This document shows, piece after piece, positions 1 through 7,425 of a stretch of DNA of 64,000 nucleotides. The notes under the pieces are model-generated. The model did no database searches. It saw nothing but the letters and a program-made list of their open reading frames with translations, and had not been told where the DNA came from. Every line of letters begins with the position of its first letter. Positions within the stretch are counted from its first letter, which is position 1. The position numbers and the translations under genes were made by a program. Source of the DNA: Saccharothrix syringae (GTDB taxonomy: Bacteria; Actinomycetota; Actinomycetes; Mycobacteriales; Pseudonocardiaceae); assembly GCF_009498035.1 (NCBI RefSeq), contig NZ_CP034550.1:8122001-8186000 (forward strand), in the 5' to 3' direction.

Positions 1-1
1 C

Positions 2-670
2 CTGCTCGACCGGGGCGCGGGCCTGAACACGACCACCCACTACGGCTTCTCGCTGCGGCAGCACTTCGAGTACGAGCTGAACGTCAACACCACCGGCAAG
101 GAGAAGATCCTGCGGGCGCACCAGTACGTCCAGGAGCGCCAGGCGTGCGACGAGCGCCGCGCCGCCGACCAGCTGCTGATGGCCGCGGTGACCCAGGGCG
201 ACGTGGCGGGCACGCGCAAGCTGCTCGGCGACGGCGCGCCGGTCGACGAGCGGTTCCCGGTGGTCAACGGCTTCAACGACGCGCACACCCCGCTGCTGGT
301 GGCCGCCCGCGACGGGCACACCGAGATCGCCCGGCTGCTGCTGGAGGCGGGCGCGGACGTCAACGCCACCGAGCCGACGTTCGGCGCGGTGCCGCTGCAC
401 AAGGCCGTCTACAACGGGCACGTCGAGCTGACCCGGCTGATCGCCAACTGGCCGCGCGTGGACCTGGACTTCCAGGGCGCCACCAACGGCTACACGCCGC
501 TGCACGACGCCCTGTGGCACGGCTACGAGGAGTGCGCCCGGATCGTGGTCGACGCCGGGGCGCGGCTGGACCTGGTGGGCCACGACGGCCGGACGCCGCT
601 GGCGCTGGCGACCGCGGAGTTCGGCGCCGACCACCCCCTGACCGAGCTGATCCGCACCGCGGTCGGCTGA
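2..670 (+). CDS. Ankyrin-repeat protein, 5' end outside window
   Basis: The frame is open from base 2, so the gene starts before the window; an internal ATG at 179 lies in the middle of the fold and is not a credible start. The 222 visible residues contain ankyrin helix-turn-helix signatures: LLDRGAGLN at the very beginning, TPLLVAARDGHTEIARLLLEAGADVNA, PLHKAVYNGHVELTRLI, TPLHDALWHGYEECARIVVDAGARLDL and a closing DGRTPLALA repeat (each quoted only in part of the repeat). Ankyrin stacks bind proteins; no catalytic domain is visible. It stops 20 bp before a muconolactone-isomerase-like gene and probably belongs to the same transcript. The partner and role cannot be told from the sequence. Confidence 0.85.
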   Translation: MLDRGAGLNTTTHYGFSLRQHFEYELNVNTTGKEKILRAHQYVQERQACDERRAADQLLMAAVTQGDVAGTRKLLGDGAPVDERFPVVNGFNDAHTPLLVAARDGHTEIARLLLEAGADVNATEPTFGAVPLHKAVYNGHVELTRLIANWPRVDLDFQGATNGYTPLHDALWHGYEECARIVVDAGARLDLVGHDGRTPLALATAEFGADHPLTELIRTAVG

Positions 671-690
671 ACCACCGAGGAGCAGGCGAC

Positions 691-999
691 ATGCTGTTCT
701 ACGTCCAGATGAAGTGGAACCACGAGGGCCGCATCACGCTCGACGAGCTGTGGGAGATCGAGCAGGAGGAGGCGGTGCACGCCCAGGAGACGCTGGACTC
801 CGGGTTCGCCGTGGGCCTGTGGAAGGTGGCCGCGCAGAAGCGGGTCATCGGCATCATCGACGCGCCCAGCGCCGAGGAGCTGGACCGCACCGCGCTGGGC
901 CGGCTGCCGATGCGCGAGTACCTGGAGTTCGAAGAGGTCTGGCCGCTGCGCGACTACCTCGGGTTCGCCGAGGACGTCCTCAAGCGCTACCAGGTCTGA
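691..999 (+). CDS. Muconolactone delta-isomerase-like small protein
   Basis: This 102-residue protein begins MLFYVQMKWNHEG and has the short beta-alpha-beta ferredoxin-like plan of the muconolactone isomerase family (dimeric alpha/beta barrel), including an acidic EIEQEEAVHAQE helix and the terminal LPMREYLEFEEVWPL segment. Classical members isomerise muconolactone in the beta-ketoadipate pathway. No other beta-ketoadipate gene is visible, and relatives also occur in natural-product clusters as isomerases or cyclase-like proteins, so the substrate is left open. GAGGAG lies about 9 bp before the ATG. The next gene starts 17 bp after the stop, suggesting one operon. Confidence 0.75.
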   Translation: MLFYVQMKWNHEGRITLDELWEIEQEEAVHAQETLDSGFAVGLWKVAAQKRVIGIIDAPSAEELDRTALGRLPMREYLEFEEVWPLRDYLGFAEDVLKRYQV

Positions 1000-1016
1000 A
1001 GCCGAGGGAGGAAACC

Positions 1017-1718
1017 GTGATCCACCAGCTGATCTTCGCCTCGCCCAGGCCCGGCATGACCGTCCGGGAGTTCCAGGACTACTGGGTCGACGTGCACGCC
1101 GTGCGGTACGCGAGCAAGATCCCGCAGATCCGCAAGTACCTGATCGACACCACCTTCGACGCCGGCGTCGACCTCGGCAACGGCGACCCGAAGTGGCGGG
1201 GCGTGGCCGAGATCTGGTTGCGCCCGGAGGAGCAGGTCGCCTCGCTGCAGAGCGAGGAGTTCCTCCAGGGCGCCCGCCCGGACGAGCCCAACTGGGCGGC
1301 GTTCTGGCAGACCCTCGTGCTCGACACCGAGGCGCACGAGCTCAAGGCCGGGCCCGCGCTGTTCAAGGGGCAGCAGTGGGTCAAGCTGATGGTCCTGGTC
1401 AAGCGCAAGGAGGGCGTGTCGCTGGAGGACTTCCGCGCCTACAGCCTGCACCAGCACGGCGAGCTGGGCCTGAAGCTGCCGGGCCTGCGCCGCTACCTCC
1501 AGTGCCACACCGTGGACGGCTGGTACGGCATCGGCGAGCCGACCCTGGACGCCGCCTACCAGCTGTGGTTCGACGACGTGGAGGCGCTGCGCGACGCCCT
1601 GGAGTCCCCCGAGCACAAGCTGATGACCGAGGACTACGAGGCGTTCGTCAACCCGCGGTACGTGCACCGGCTGGTCACCCGCGAGCACTGGGTCATCGGG
1701 CCCGAGGCCAGGTCGTGA
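1017..1718 (+). CDS. EthD-domain protein, two-domain
   Basis: This 233-residue protein contains two EthD-like dimeric alpha/beta-barrel halves: residues about 1-110 (IHQLIFASPRPGMT, FQDYWVDVHA) and about 120-230 (VKLMVLVKRKEGVS, FRAYSLHQHGELGLKLPGLRRY). EthD family proteins assist ether degradation or act as small decarboxylases, cyclases or monooxygenase-like enzymes on aromatic and polyketide substrates. The GTG start at 1017 is chosen because GGGAGGAAACC sits directly before it; longer frames upstream have no such signal. The same ribosome binding site precedes the next gene. The tandem fusion could fold as a pseudo-dimer. The reaction is unknown. Confidence 0.72.
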   Translation: MIHQLIFASPRPGMTVREFQDYWVDVHAVRYASKIPQIRKYLIDTTFDAGVDLGNGDPKWRGVAEIWLRPEEQVASLQSEEFLQGARPDEPNWAAFWQTLVLDTEAHELKAGPALFKGQQWVKLMVLVKRKEGVSLEDFRAYSLHQHGELGLKLPGLRRYLQCHTVDGWYGIGEPTLDAAYQLWFDDVEALRDALESPEHKLMTEDYEAFVNPRYVHRLVTREHWVIGPEARS

Positions 1719-1737
1719 GTCCACTGTGGAGGAAACC

Positions 1738-2163
1738 GTGACCGGCGGGGGCCCGAGCCGGAACGTGCGGACCGTGCACACGTTCCTCCGGCTGCTGGAG
1801 GAGAAGGACATCGACGCGTGGATAGAGCTGTGGGCCGAGGGCGCCGACCACTACTACCCCTTCGGCACCCGGATGTTCCCGCGCCACATCGTCGGCAAGA
1901 CCGCCGTGTACTCGCGGTGGAAGGACACCCCGGAGATGTTCGAGAGCTGGTCGTTCCCGATCACCGAGACGTGGGAGGACGGGAACACCGTCATCGCCCG
2001 GTTCGAGGGCGACTGCCTGCTGCGCAGCGGCGAGCGGTACCGCAACACGTACGTGTCGATCTTCAAGTTCACCGAGACCGGGCACATCCACGAGTACCAC
2101 GAGTTCTTCGACCCGATCGTGGCGGCCGAGCAGTTCGGGCTGGCGCGGGTCGACTACCGCTGA
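1738..2163 (+). CDS. PhzA/PhzB or SnoaL-like NTF2-fold protein
   Basis: This 141-residue protein has the cone-shaped NTF2 fold signature: an N-terminal helix (VRTVHTFLRLLEEKDIDAWIELW), a middle beta-sheet and the terminal IHEYHEFFDPIVAAEQFG, which strongly resembles PhzA/PhzB proteins of phenazine pathways and also SnoaL-like cyclases. Such proteins isomerise, cyclise or hydrolyse small aromatic or polyketide intermediates. The GTG at 1738 is preferred over the in-frame GTG at 1726 because TGGAGGAAACC lies immediately upstream, matching the site before the EthD-like gene. It is 20 bp before the FAD oxidase gene. No phenazine core genes are visible, so the pathway is unresolved. Confidence 0.7.
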   Translation: MTGGGPSRNVRTVHTFLRLLEEKDIDAWIELWAEGADHYYPFGTRMFPRHIVGKTAVYSRWKDTPEMFESWSFPITETWEDGNTVIARFEGDCLLRSGERYRNTYVSIFKFTETGHIHEYHEFFDPIVAAEQFGLARVDYR

Positions 2164-2183
2164 GCGGGCGTTGAGGAGCAACG

Positions 2184-3527
2184 ATGACGACATCGACGGC
2201 ACCCGTCGCGGCCGAGCTGCGCGGCCGGGTGGCCGGTGACGTGCTGGTGGCCGGCGACGCCGGCTACGACAGCGCGCGCCGGGTGTGGAACGGCGCGGTC
2301 GACCGCTCGCCCGCGGTCGTGGTGCGCGCCGCGGGCGAGGGCGACGTCGTGCACGCGGTGCGCGCCGCCCGGGAGCGGGGCCTGCCGCTGTCGGTGCGCG
2401 GCGGCGGGCACGACTGGGCGGGCCGCGCCGTGCGCGACGGCGGCCTGGTGGTCGACCTGACCCGGCTGCGCGAGGTGACCGCGGACCGGTACGCCTCCAC
2501 CCTGGGCGCGCAGGGCGGCGCGACCGCGGGCGGGGTGGCCGCGGTCGCCGACCGGCACGGCCTCGCGGCGGTGCTCGGCACCGTCAAGGCGGTCGGCGCG
2601 GCGGGCCTGACCCTGGGCGGCGGCTACGGCCTGCTGCTCGGCAAGCACGGCCTGGCCCTGGACAACCTGGTCGACGCGCGCGTCGTGCTCGCCGACGGCC
2701 GGGTCGCCGTGGCGGGCGAGGACGAGGACCTGCTGTGGGCGTTGCGCGGCGGCGGCGGCAACTTCGGCGTGGTCACCCGGGCCACCTACCGGGCGCACCC
2801 GCTGCGGGCGATGACCTCGGGCATGGTGCTGTTCGACCTGCCCCAGGCGCGCTCGGTGCTGCGCGGCTACCGCGAGCTGACCGCGGCGGCGCCGGACGAG
2901 CTGACCGTGATGACCGGGTTCTTCGCCGGCCCGGACGGCCGGGCGCTGCTGTACCTGCTGCCCGCCTGGAGCGGCAACCCGAGCCGGGGCGAGCAGTGGG
3001 CCCGGCGGCTGACCTCGCTGGGCAGGCCGGTCTCCGCGCGGGTGGGGCAGATGTCCCCGCTGGAGGTGCTGGGCCTGCTGGACGCGGTCGTGGTGGACGG
3101 CAGGCACACGGTCGCGGCGAACCGGCAGCTGCCGGAGGTCGGCGAGGAGGCGGCGGAGGTCCTGGTCGACGCGGCCGCGCGGATCCCGTCGCCGCACTCG
3201 GGGGTGTTCGTGCACCACTTCCACGGCGCGGCGGCGCGGGTGCCCGTCGCGTCGACCGCGTTCGCGCTGCGCCGACCGCACAACCTGGTCGAGGTGGTCG
3301 GCACGTGGGAGGCGGGCGAGGACGGGGCGGCGCACCGGGCGTGGGTCGAGCGGCTGTCGGCGGACCTGGCGCCGCTGTCCCTGGCCGGTGGGTACCAGAA
3401 CCTGTTGGCGCCGGAGGAGACCGAGCGGGTGCGGGTCGCTTACGGGGCCAACGCGTCCAGGCTGTTCGCGCTCAAGCGGCGGTACGACCCGGAGAACGCG
3501 TTCAGCGCGGTGCCGACGTTGTTCTGA
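2184..3527 (+). CDS. FAD-linked oxidase, berberine-bridge/VAO family
   Basis: This 447-residue protein has an N-terminal FAD-binding PCMH domain (about 35-210) with VRGGGHDWAG, where His76 is the expected 8-alpha-histidyl FAD attachment residue, followed by AGLTLGGGYGLL and a C-terminal BBE tail (YGANASRLFALKRRYDPENAF). In bicovalent members a cysteine precedes the LGGG motif; here that stretch reads LGTVKAVGAAG, so FAD is probably held only by His76. Such enzymes oxidise alcohols, amines or ring C-H bonds with O2. No signal peptide is seen, so it should be cytoplasmic. The ATG has GAGGAG 5 bp upstream. It closes the first operon and is followed by a hairpin. Confidence 0.88.
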   Translation: MTTSTAPVAAELRGRVAGDVLVAGDAGYDSARRVWNGAVDRSPAVVVRAAGEGDVVHAVRAARERGLPLSVRGGGHDWAGRAVRDGGLVVDLTRLREVTADRYASTLGAQGGATAGGVAAVADRHGLAAVLGTVKAVGAAGLTLGGGYGLLLGKHGLALDNLVDARVVLADGRVAVAGEDEDLLWALRGGGGNFGVVTRATYRAHPLRAMTSGMVLFDLPQARSVLRGYRELTAAAPDELTVMTGFFAGPDGRALLYLLPAWSGNPSRGEQWARRLTSLGRPVSARVGQMSPLEVLGLLDAVVVDGRHTVAANRQLPEVGEEAAEVLVDAAARIPSPHSGVFVHHFHGAAARVPVASTAFALRRPHNLVEVVGTWEAGEDGAAHRAWVERLSADLAPLSLAGGYQNLLAPEETERVRVAYGANASRLFALKRRYDPENAFSAVPTLF

Positions 3528-3536
3528 GGGAGGGCG

Positions 3537-3570
3537 CCGGGAGGGCCACCCGCGGGGGCGGCCCTCCCGG
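3537..3570 (+). terminator. G/C-rich hairpin terminator after the FAD oxidase
   Basis: A perfect 11-bp stem (CCGGGAGGGCC at 3537-3547 paired with 3560-3570) with a 12-nt loop begins 10 bp after the stop codon. There is no T-tract, as is usual for actinomycete hairpin terminators. Confidence 0.6.
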
Positions 3571-3687
3571 CTTGCGGGGTTCACCGGCTCGCGCAGCCCT
3601 CCCGCAGGTCACATCGGCCGCGTGACACGGCCCGCGAACTCCCCTTGCCGACCCGCCCCCGCTGTACTACCGTTGGCCACAGCTTGA

Positions 3688-3703
3688 TAGGGATCGTTCC
3701 CTA
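3688..3703. promoter_or_regulatory. Palindromic operator upstream of the MFS exporter
   Basis: TAGGGATCGTTCCCTA is an inverted repeat with 6-bp arms and a 4-bp centre, placed 98 bp before the exporter ATG in a more AT-rich stretch. Short dyads like this are typical TetR-type operators in front of exporter genes. No regulator gene is adjacent, so the binding protein is unknown. Confidence 0.55.
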
Positions 3704-3801
3704 ACATCCGGAAGACCCCGTCACGCACGGGCCGCGGGCGACGTCCGGCACGGACGGGTCGCGAACCCGGTGCCGGACCCGAAGAACCGAGGAAGGTGCA
3801 C

Positions 3802-5037
3802 ATGTCCGCAGACCTGCGACCCGGTTTCAGCCGGGCGCGAAGCAACCTGGCCCTGGCCGCCCTGTTCCTCGGCGCGTTCGTCATGGGCAGCGCCGAGCTG
3901 ATCGTGGTCGGCATCCTGAACCTGATCGCCGACGACATGGGCGTCTCGATCAGCGCGGCGGGCAGCCTGGTCACCACCTACGCGCTGGGCATCTCGATCG
4001 GCGGCCCGCTGCTGACCGCCGTCACCATCAAGTTCGCCCGCAAGCAACTGCTCCAGATCTCCCTGGCCGCCTACGTCCTCGGCAACGTCCTCGCGGTCGT
4101 GGCCGGCGCCTTCGGCCTGCTGCTCGCGGCACGCGTGCTCACCGGCTCGCTGCACGGCCTGTTCATCGGCGTCGCGTTCGCGGTCGGCACCGGCATGATG
4201 CCGCCGGAGAAGATGGGCAAGGCCATCTCGTTCGTCTTCGGCGGCGTCGCGGTGTCCACCGCGCTGGGCGTCCCGCTGGGCACCCTGGTCGGCCAGGTCT
4301 GGGGCTGGCAGGCGTCGTTCGTCGCGATCATCGTCACCGGCGTGCTGGCGCTCGTGCTGGCCATCGCCGTCATCCCGCCGGTGCCGAACTCGGGCCTGGG
4401 CGGCTTCGGCGCGCAGGCCCGGCACGCCCTGGCGCCGAAGGTGCTGGCCATGCTCGGCCTGGGCTTCCTGCTCATGGGCGGCCAGTTCGCCGGCCTGACC
4501 TACCTCCAGCCGTTCCTGTCCGACGTCACCGGCGTCTCCGGCGGCACGATCTCGATCTTCCTGCTGGTGTACGGGATCGCCAACGCCGTGGGCACGTTCC
4601 TCGGCGGCGCGGCGGCCGACCGCAACGCCTCCGGCACCATCGTGGTCGGCGGGCTGCTCGTGGTCGCGGCGCTGGTGGCGCTGTACGTGGCCGGCTCCAA
4701 CCCGGTGGTGGCCGCGGTCGCGCTGGGCGTGTGGGGCGTGGTCGGCTTCGGCATCGTGCCGTCGATCCAGTACCGCGTGGTCGGCCTCGCCGGACCGGGC
4801 CGCGACTTCGCCGCCACCCTGCCGGCGTCCGCGATCACCGCGGGCATCGCGGTGGGCGCCCTGATCGGCGCGGCGGCCGTGGCGGCGGGCGGCGCGCGGG
4901 GTGCCGTGCTGACGTCGCTGGTGATCTGCTCGGTCGGCGTGGTCGTGGCCTACGCGACCAGCTTCCTCAAGCCCACGCCGGAAGCCGGCCCGGACGTGGC
5001 GCGGGCGGTGGCGGGGGAACCGGCGCCGACGGCCTGA
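3802..5037 (+). CDS. MFS exporter, DHA1 (AraJ/CmlA-like) family
   Basis: This 411-residue protein has about 12 hydrophobic membrane segments with a short central loop near residues 195-210 (IPPVPNSGLGG...). It carries the early GSAELIVVGILN segment and an antiporter-type motif C (GVPLGTLVGQ...W) in helix 5, both usual for DHA1 drug/proton antiporters of the AraJ/NepI/chloramphenicol-resistance group. It probably expels a toxic compound or the product of the neighbouring tailoring genes; the substrate cannot be read from sequence. The ATG at 3802 is preferred to the in-frame GTG at 3796 because GAGGAAGG spans 3789-3796. A palindromic operator lies about 100 bp upstream. The LLM oxidoreductase follows after 77 bp. 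Confidence 0.88.
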   Translation: MSADLRPGFSRARSNLALAALFLGAFVMGSAELIVVGILNLIADDMGVSISAAGSLVTTYALGISIGGPLLTAVTIKFARKQLLQISLAAYVLGNVLAVVAGAFGLLLAARVLTGSLHGLFIGVAFAVGTGMMPPEKMGKAISFVFGGVAVSTALGVPLGTLVGQVWGWQASFVAIIVTGVLALVLAIAVIPPVPNSGLGGFGAQARHALAPKVLAMLGLGFLLMGGQFAGLTYLQPFLSDVTGVSGGTISIFLLVYGIANAVGTFLGGAAADRNASGTIVVGGLLVVAALVALYVAGSNPVVAAVALGVWGVVGFGIVPSIQYRVVGLAGPGRDFAATLPASAITAGIAVGALIGAAAVAAGGARGAVLTSLVICSVGVVVAYATSFLKPTPEAGPDVARAVAGEPAPTA

Positions 5038-5114
5038 CCCCCGACGCCACCGCGGGGCGCGGCAGCGGCCACCCCCACCGCTGCCGCGCCCCTCCTCACG
5101 ACTGGAGCGACACC

Positions 5115-5975
5115 ATGCGCATCGGCGCGATCTTCCCGCAGCTGGAGATCGGCGACGACCCGGCCGACATCCGCGACTGGGCCCTGGCGGTCGAGGAGAT
5201 GGGCTACGCCCACGTCCTCGCCTTCGACCACGTGCTCGGCGCGGGCCGGGGCAGCCGTCCCGACTGGCGCCTCTACGACAACGAGAGCACGTTCCACGAG
5301 GTGTTCGTGCTCTTCGGCTACCTCGCCGCGGTGACCACCTCGCTGGAGCTGGTGACCGGCGTGCTGGTGCTGCCGCAGCGGCAGACCGCGCTGGTGGCCA
5401 AGCAGGCGGCCGAGGTCGACGTGCTCAGCGGCGGGCGGCTGCGCCTGGGCGTCGGCGTCGGCTGGAACCCGGTCGAGTACCGGGCCCTGGGCGAGTCGTT
5501 CACCGACCGGGGTGCGCGCAGCGCCGAGCAGGTCGAGCTGATGAGGCGGCTGTGGGCCGAACCGTCGGTGACCTTCGAGGGCCGGTGGCACCACGTCGAC
5601 GACGCGGGCATCAAGCCGCGCCCGGCGGCCGGCCGCATCCCGGTCTGGTTCGGCGGCAACGCGGAGGCGGTGCTGCGCCGGGCGGGCCGCCTGGGCGACG
5701 GCTGGCTGCCGCAGCGGCAGCCGGACGCGACCGCGGCGGCGATGGTGGCCCGGGTCCGCGCCCACGCCGAGGAGGCCGGCCGGGACCCCGCCGCGATCGG
5801 CTTCGAGCCGCGGCTCGTGCTCGCCGACGTGCCGCGGGGGCGGTGGGCCCCGTTCGCCGACGGGTGGCGCGAGCTGGGCGCCACGCACCTGTGCGTGAGC
5901 ACCATGGGGCTGGGCCTGAAGTCGGTCGACGAGCACCTGGGCGTGCTGCGGGACGTGCTCGACCTCCTGAGGTGA
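5115..5975 (+). CDS. LLM-class (F420-dependent type) oxidoreductase
   Basis: This 286-residue protein is a luciferase-like TIM barrel. The diagnostic features are the N-terminal MRIGAIFPQLEIGDD, LELVTGVLVLPQR, the LSGGRLRLGVGVGWNPVEY segment at about residues 107-126 and the late PVWFGGNAEAVLRRAGRLGDGW. In actinobacteria this subgroup normally uses F420 for hydride transfer, though FMN members exist; cofactor and substrate are inferred. Length is normal. The start has a plausible GGAG about 8 bp upstream. It is co-directional with the exporter and ends in a strong hairpin shared with the convergent monooxygenase-like gene. Confidence 0.87.
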   Translation: MRIGAIFPQLEIGDDPADIRDWALAVEEMGYAHVLAFDHVLGAGRGSRPDWRLYDNESTFHEVFVLFGYLAAVTTSLELVTGVLVLPQRQTALVAKQAAEVDVLSGGRLRLGVGVGWNPVEYRALGESFTDRGARSAEQVELMRRLWAEPSVTFEGRWHHVDDAGIKPRPAAGRIPVWFGGNAEAVLRRAGRLGDGWLPQRQPDATAAAMVARVRAHAEEAGRDPAAIGFEPRLVLADVPRGRWAPFADGWRELGATHLCVSTMGLGLKSVDEHLGVLRDVLDLLR

Positions 5976-5982
5976 CCCCGTG

Positions 5983-6023
5983 CCGAGGCGGTCCCGCTCG
6001 ACGCGCGAGCGGGACCGCCTCGG
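5983..6023. terminator. Bidirectional terminator between convergent genes
   Basis: A perfect 18-bp inverted repeat (CCGAGGCGGTCCCGCTCG at 5983-6000 and its complement at 6006-6023) encloses a 5-nt loop. It sits exactly between the stops of the convergent LLM and ABM-like genes, so it can serve both strands. Confidence 0.8.
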
Positions 6024-6031
6024 CGCGCGGG

Positions 6032-6328
6032 TCAGTGCTCGACGAGCGCGTAGCTGCCCGACCGCACCGTCGACAGGTCGACGGCGGCCAGGAAGTCCTG
6101 CGTCTCGGGGGCGCCGTAGAAGGCGGAGATGACCGCCTGGGCGGCGTCCCGGCTCGCCCACGTCACCACGACCAGCCACTCCCCGTCCTCGCTGACGGCG
6201 GACTGGCGGGACACGAAGCCGGGCTTGGGCTCCATGTACTCGCGCTGCATCCTGATGTCGACCTCGCGGAACTTCGCCTCGTCGAACCCGTCGACCAACC
6301 GGAACCTGATGGTCTCGACAACAGCCAT
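6032..6328 (-). CDS. ABM-like (antibiotic biosynthesis monooxygenase fold) small protein
   Basis: This 98-residue protein has a ferredoxin-like dimeric alpha/beta-barrel plan: MAVVETIRFRLVDGFDEAKF, then KPGFVSRQSAVSEDGEWLVVVTWAS and a last FLAAVDLSTV strand. The middle PGF...VTWAS region resembles ABM-domain proteins, some of which oxidise polyketides without a cofactor while others are heme-degrading or of unknown role. The ATG at 6328 is preferred over an in-frame GTG 4 codons upstream because GGGGTGG lies about 8 bp before it. It is the only minus-strand gene in this tailoring block, and is divergent from the SDR gene across about 210 bp that must hold both promoters. Confidence 0.6.
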   Translation of the reverse strand: MAVVETIRFRLVDGFDEAKFREVDIRMQREYMEPKPGFVSRQSAVSEDGEWLVVVTWASRDAAQAVISAFYGAPETQDFLAAVDLSTVRSGSYALVEH

Positions 6329-6541
6329 TCGGAATTCCACCCCACTCGCGCCGAAGTAATGAAAAACCCACTCTGGACATTACCGCGAGAACTCCGCCAA
6401 CACATCCCTCCACCAGGCACTACGTCAATTCACCGGCACTGCACGAAGCCTGTCCGAAAATGGTTCCGAAAGCCGATCCCGGAATTATTCTCAATTACGC
6501 GCGGCACGCCGCGCACCGGAACGAGCCAAGGGAGAGAAGGC

Positions 6542-7330
6542 ATGGATCTGCACCTTTCGGGCCGGGTCGCGGTGGTGACCGGCGCGAGCCGCGGCATCGG
6601 CCTGGCCGTCACGCGGGCGCTGGCCGAGGAGGGCGCGCGCGTCGTCGCCGGCGCCCGCACCCTCACCCCCGACCTCCGCGCCCTGGTCGCCGCCTCGGGT
6701 GGCGCGGTGCGCGCGCTGAGCGTCGACCTGTCGACCCAGGAGGCCGCCGACCGGCTCGTCGGCGAGGCCGTGTCCGCGTTCGGCGGGGTCGACGTCCTGG
6801 TCAACAACGTCGGCGGCGTGCGGCCCAGGATGGGCGGGTTCCTGTCCATCACCGACGAACAGTGGACCTGGGGCCTGGACGTCAACCTGCTCGTCGCGGT
6901 CCGGGCCACGCGCGCCGCGCTGCCGCACCTGAAGGCCGGGAGCAACATCGTCAACGTCAGCACGGTGATGTCCTTCCTCGCCGACCCGGACGTGTACGAC
7001 TACACCGCGGGCAAGGCCGCGCTGAGCAACTTCTCCAAGGCGCTGTCCAAGGAGGTCGGCCCGAAGGGCGTCCGGGTCAACACCGTCTCGCCCGGCCCGG
7101 TGGAGACCGAGCTGTGGACCCGCGAGGACGGCATCGCGCCGACGGTCGTGCGGGCGGTCGGCGTCGACCAGGAGGCGTTCCTCAAGGAGATGGCGAGCCG
7201 CATGGTCACCGGCCGCTTCACCAAGGCCGAGGAGGTGGCCGACGTGGTGCTGTTCCTGGCCAGCGACCGCGCCGCCAACGTCCACGGCTCCGACTTCTCC
7301 ATCGACGGCGGCATGATCACCACCATGTGA
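6542..7330 (+). CDS. Short-chain dehydrogenase/reductase (SDR)
   Basis: This 262-residue classical SDR has the Rossmann glycine motif TGASRGIG (about residues 14-21), VLVNNVGG (NNAG variant), a catalytic Ser in VNVSTVMSF, the Tyr-Lys pair in YTAGK, and the PGPVETELW segment after beta-6. It should oxidise or reduce a hydroxyl/keto group using NAD(P)(H); the ARTL after beta-2 hints at NADP(H), weakly. The start follows AAGGGAGAGAAGGC, a strong ribosome binding site. It is transcribed alone and ended by a T-tract terminator. Its substrate is probably linked to the preceding tailoring genes, but this is inference from proximity. Confidence 0.88.
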   Translation: MDLHLSGRVAVVTGASRGIGLAVTRALAEEGARVVAGARTLTPDLRALVAASGGAVRALSVDLSTQEAADRLVGEAVSAFGGVDVLVNNVGGVRPRMGGFLSITDEQWTWGLDVNLLVAVRATRAALPHLKAGSNIVNVSTVMSFLADPDVYDYTAGKAALSNFSKALSKEVGPKGVRVNTVSPGPVETELWTREDGIAPTVVRAVGVDQEAFLKEMASRMVTGRFTKAEEVADVVLFLASDRAANVHGSDFSIDGGMITTM

Positions 7331-7345
7331 CCCCGCCACGCCGGA

Positions 7346-7371
7346 GGGGGCCCCGCCCGGGGCCCCCTTTT
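7346..7371 (+). terminator. Intrinsic terminator after the SDR gene
   Basis: GGGGGCCCC (7346-7354) pairs with 7359-7367 around a GCCC loop and is followed by TTTT, a textbook rho-independent structure 15 bp after the stop. Confidence 0.8.
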
Positions 7372-7425
7372 CACTGCCCGCCAACGGTTCCCCACCAGGT
7401 TTTCCGCGCCCCTTCCCGGGGTACC

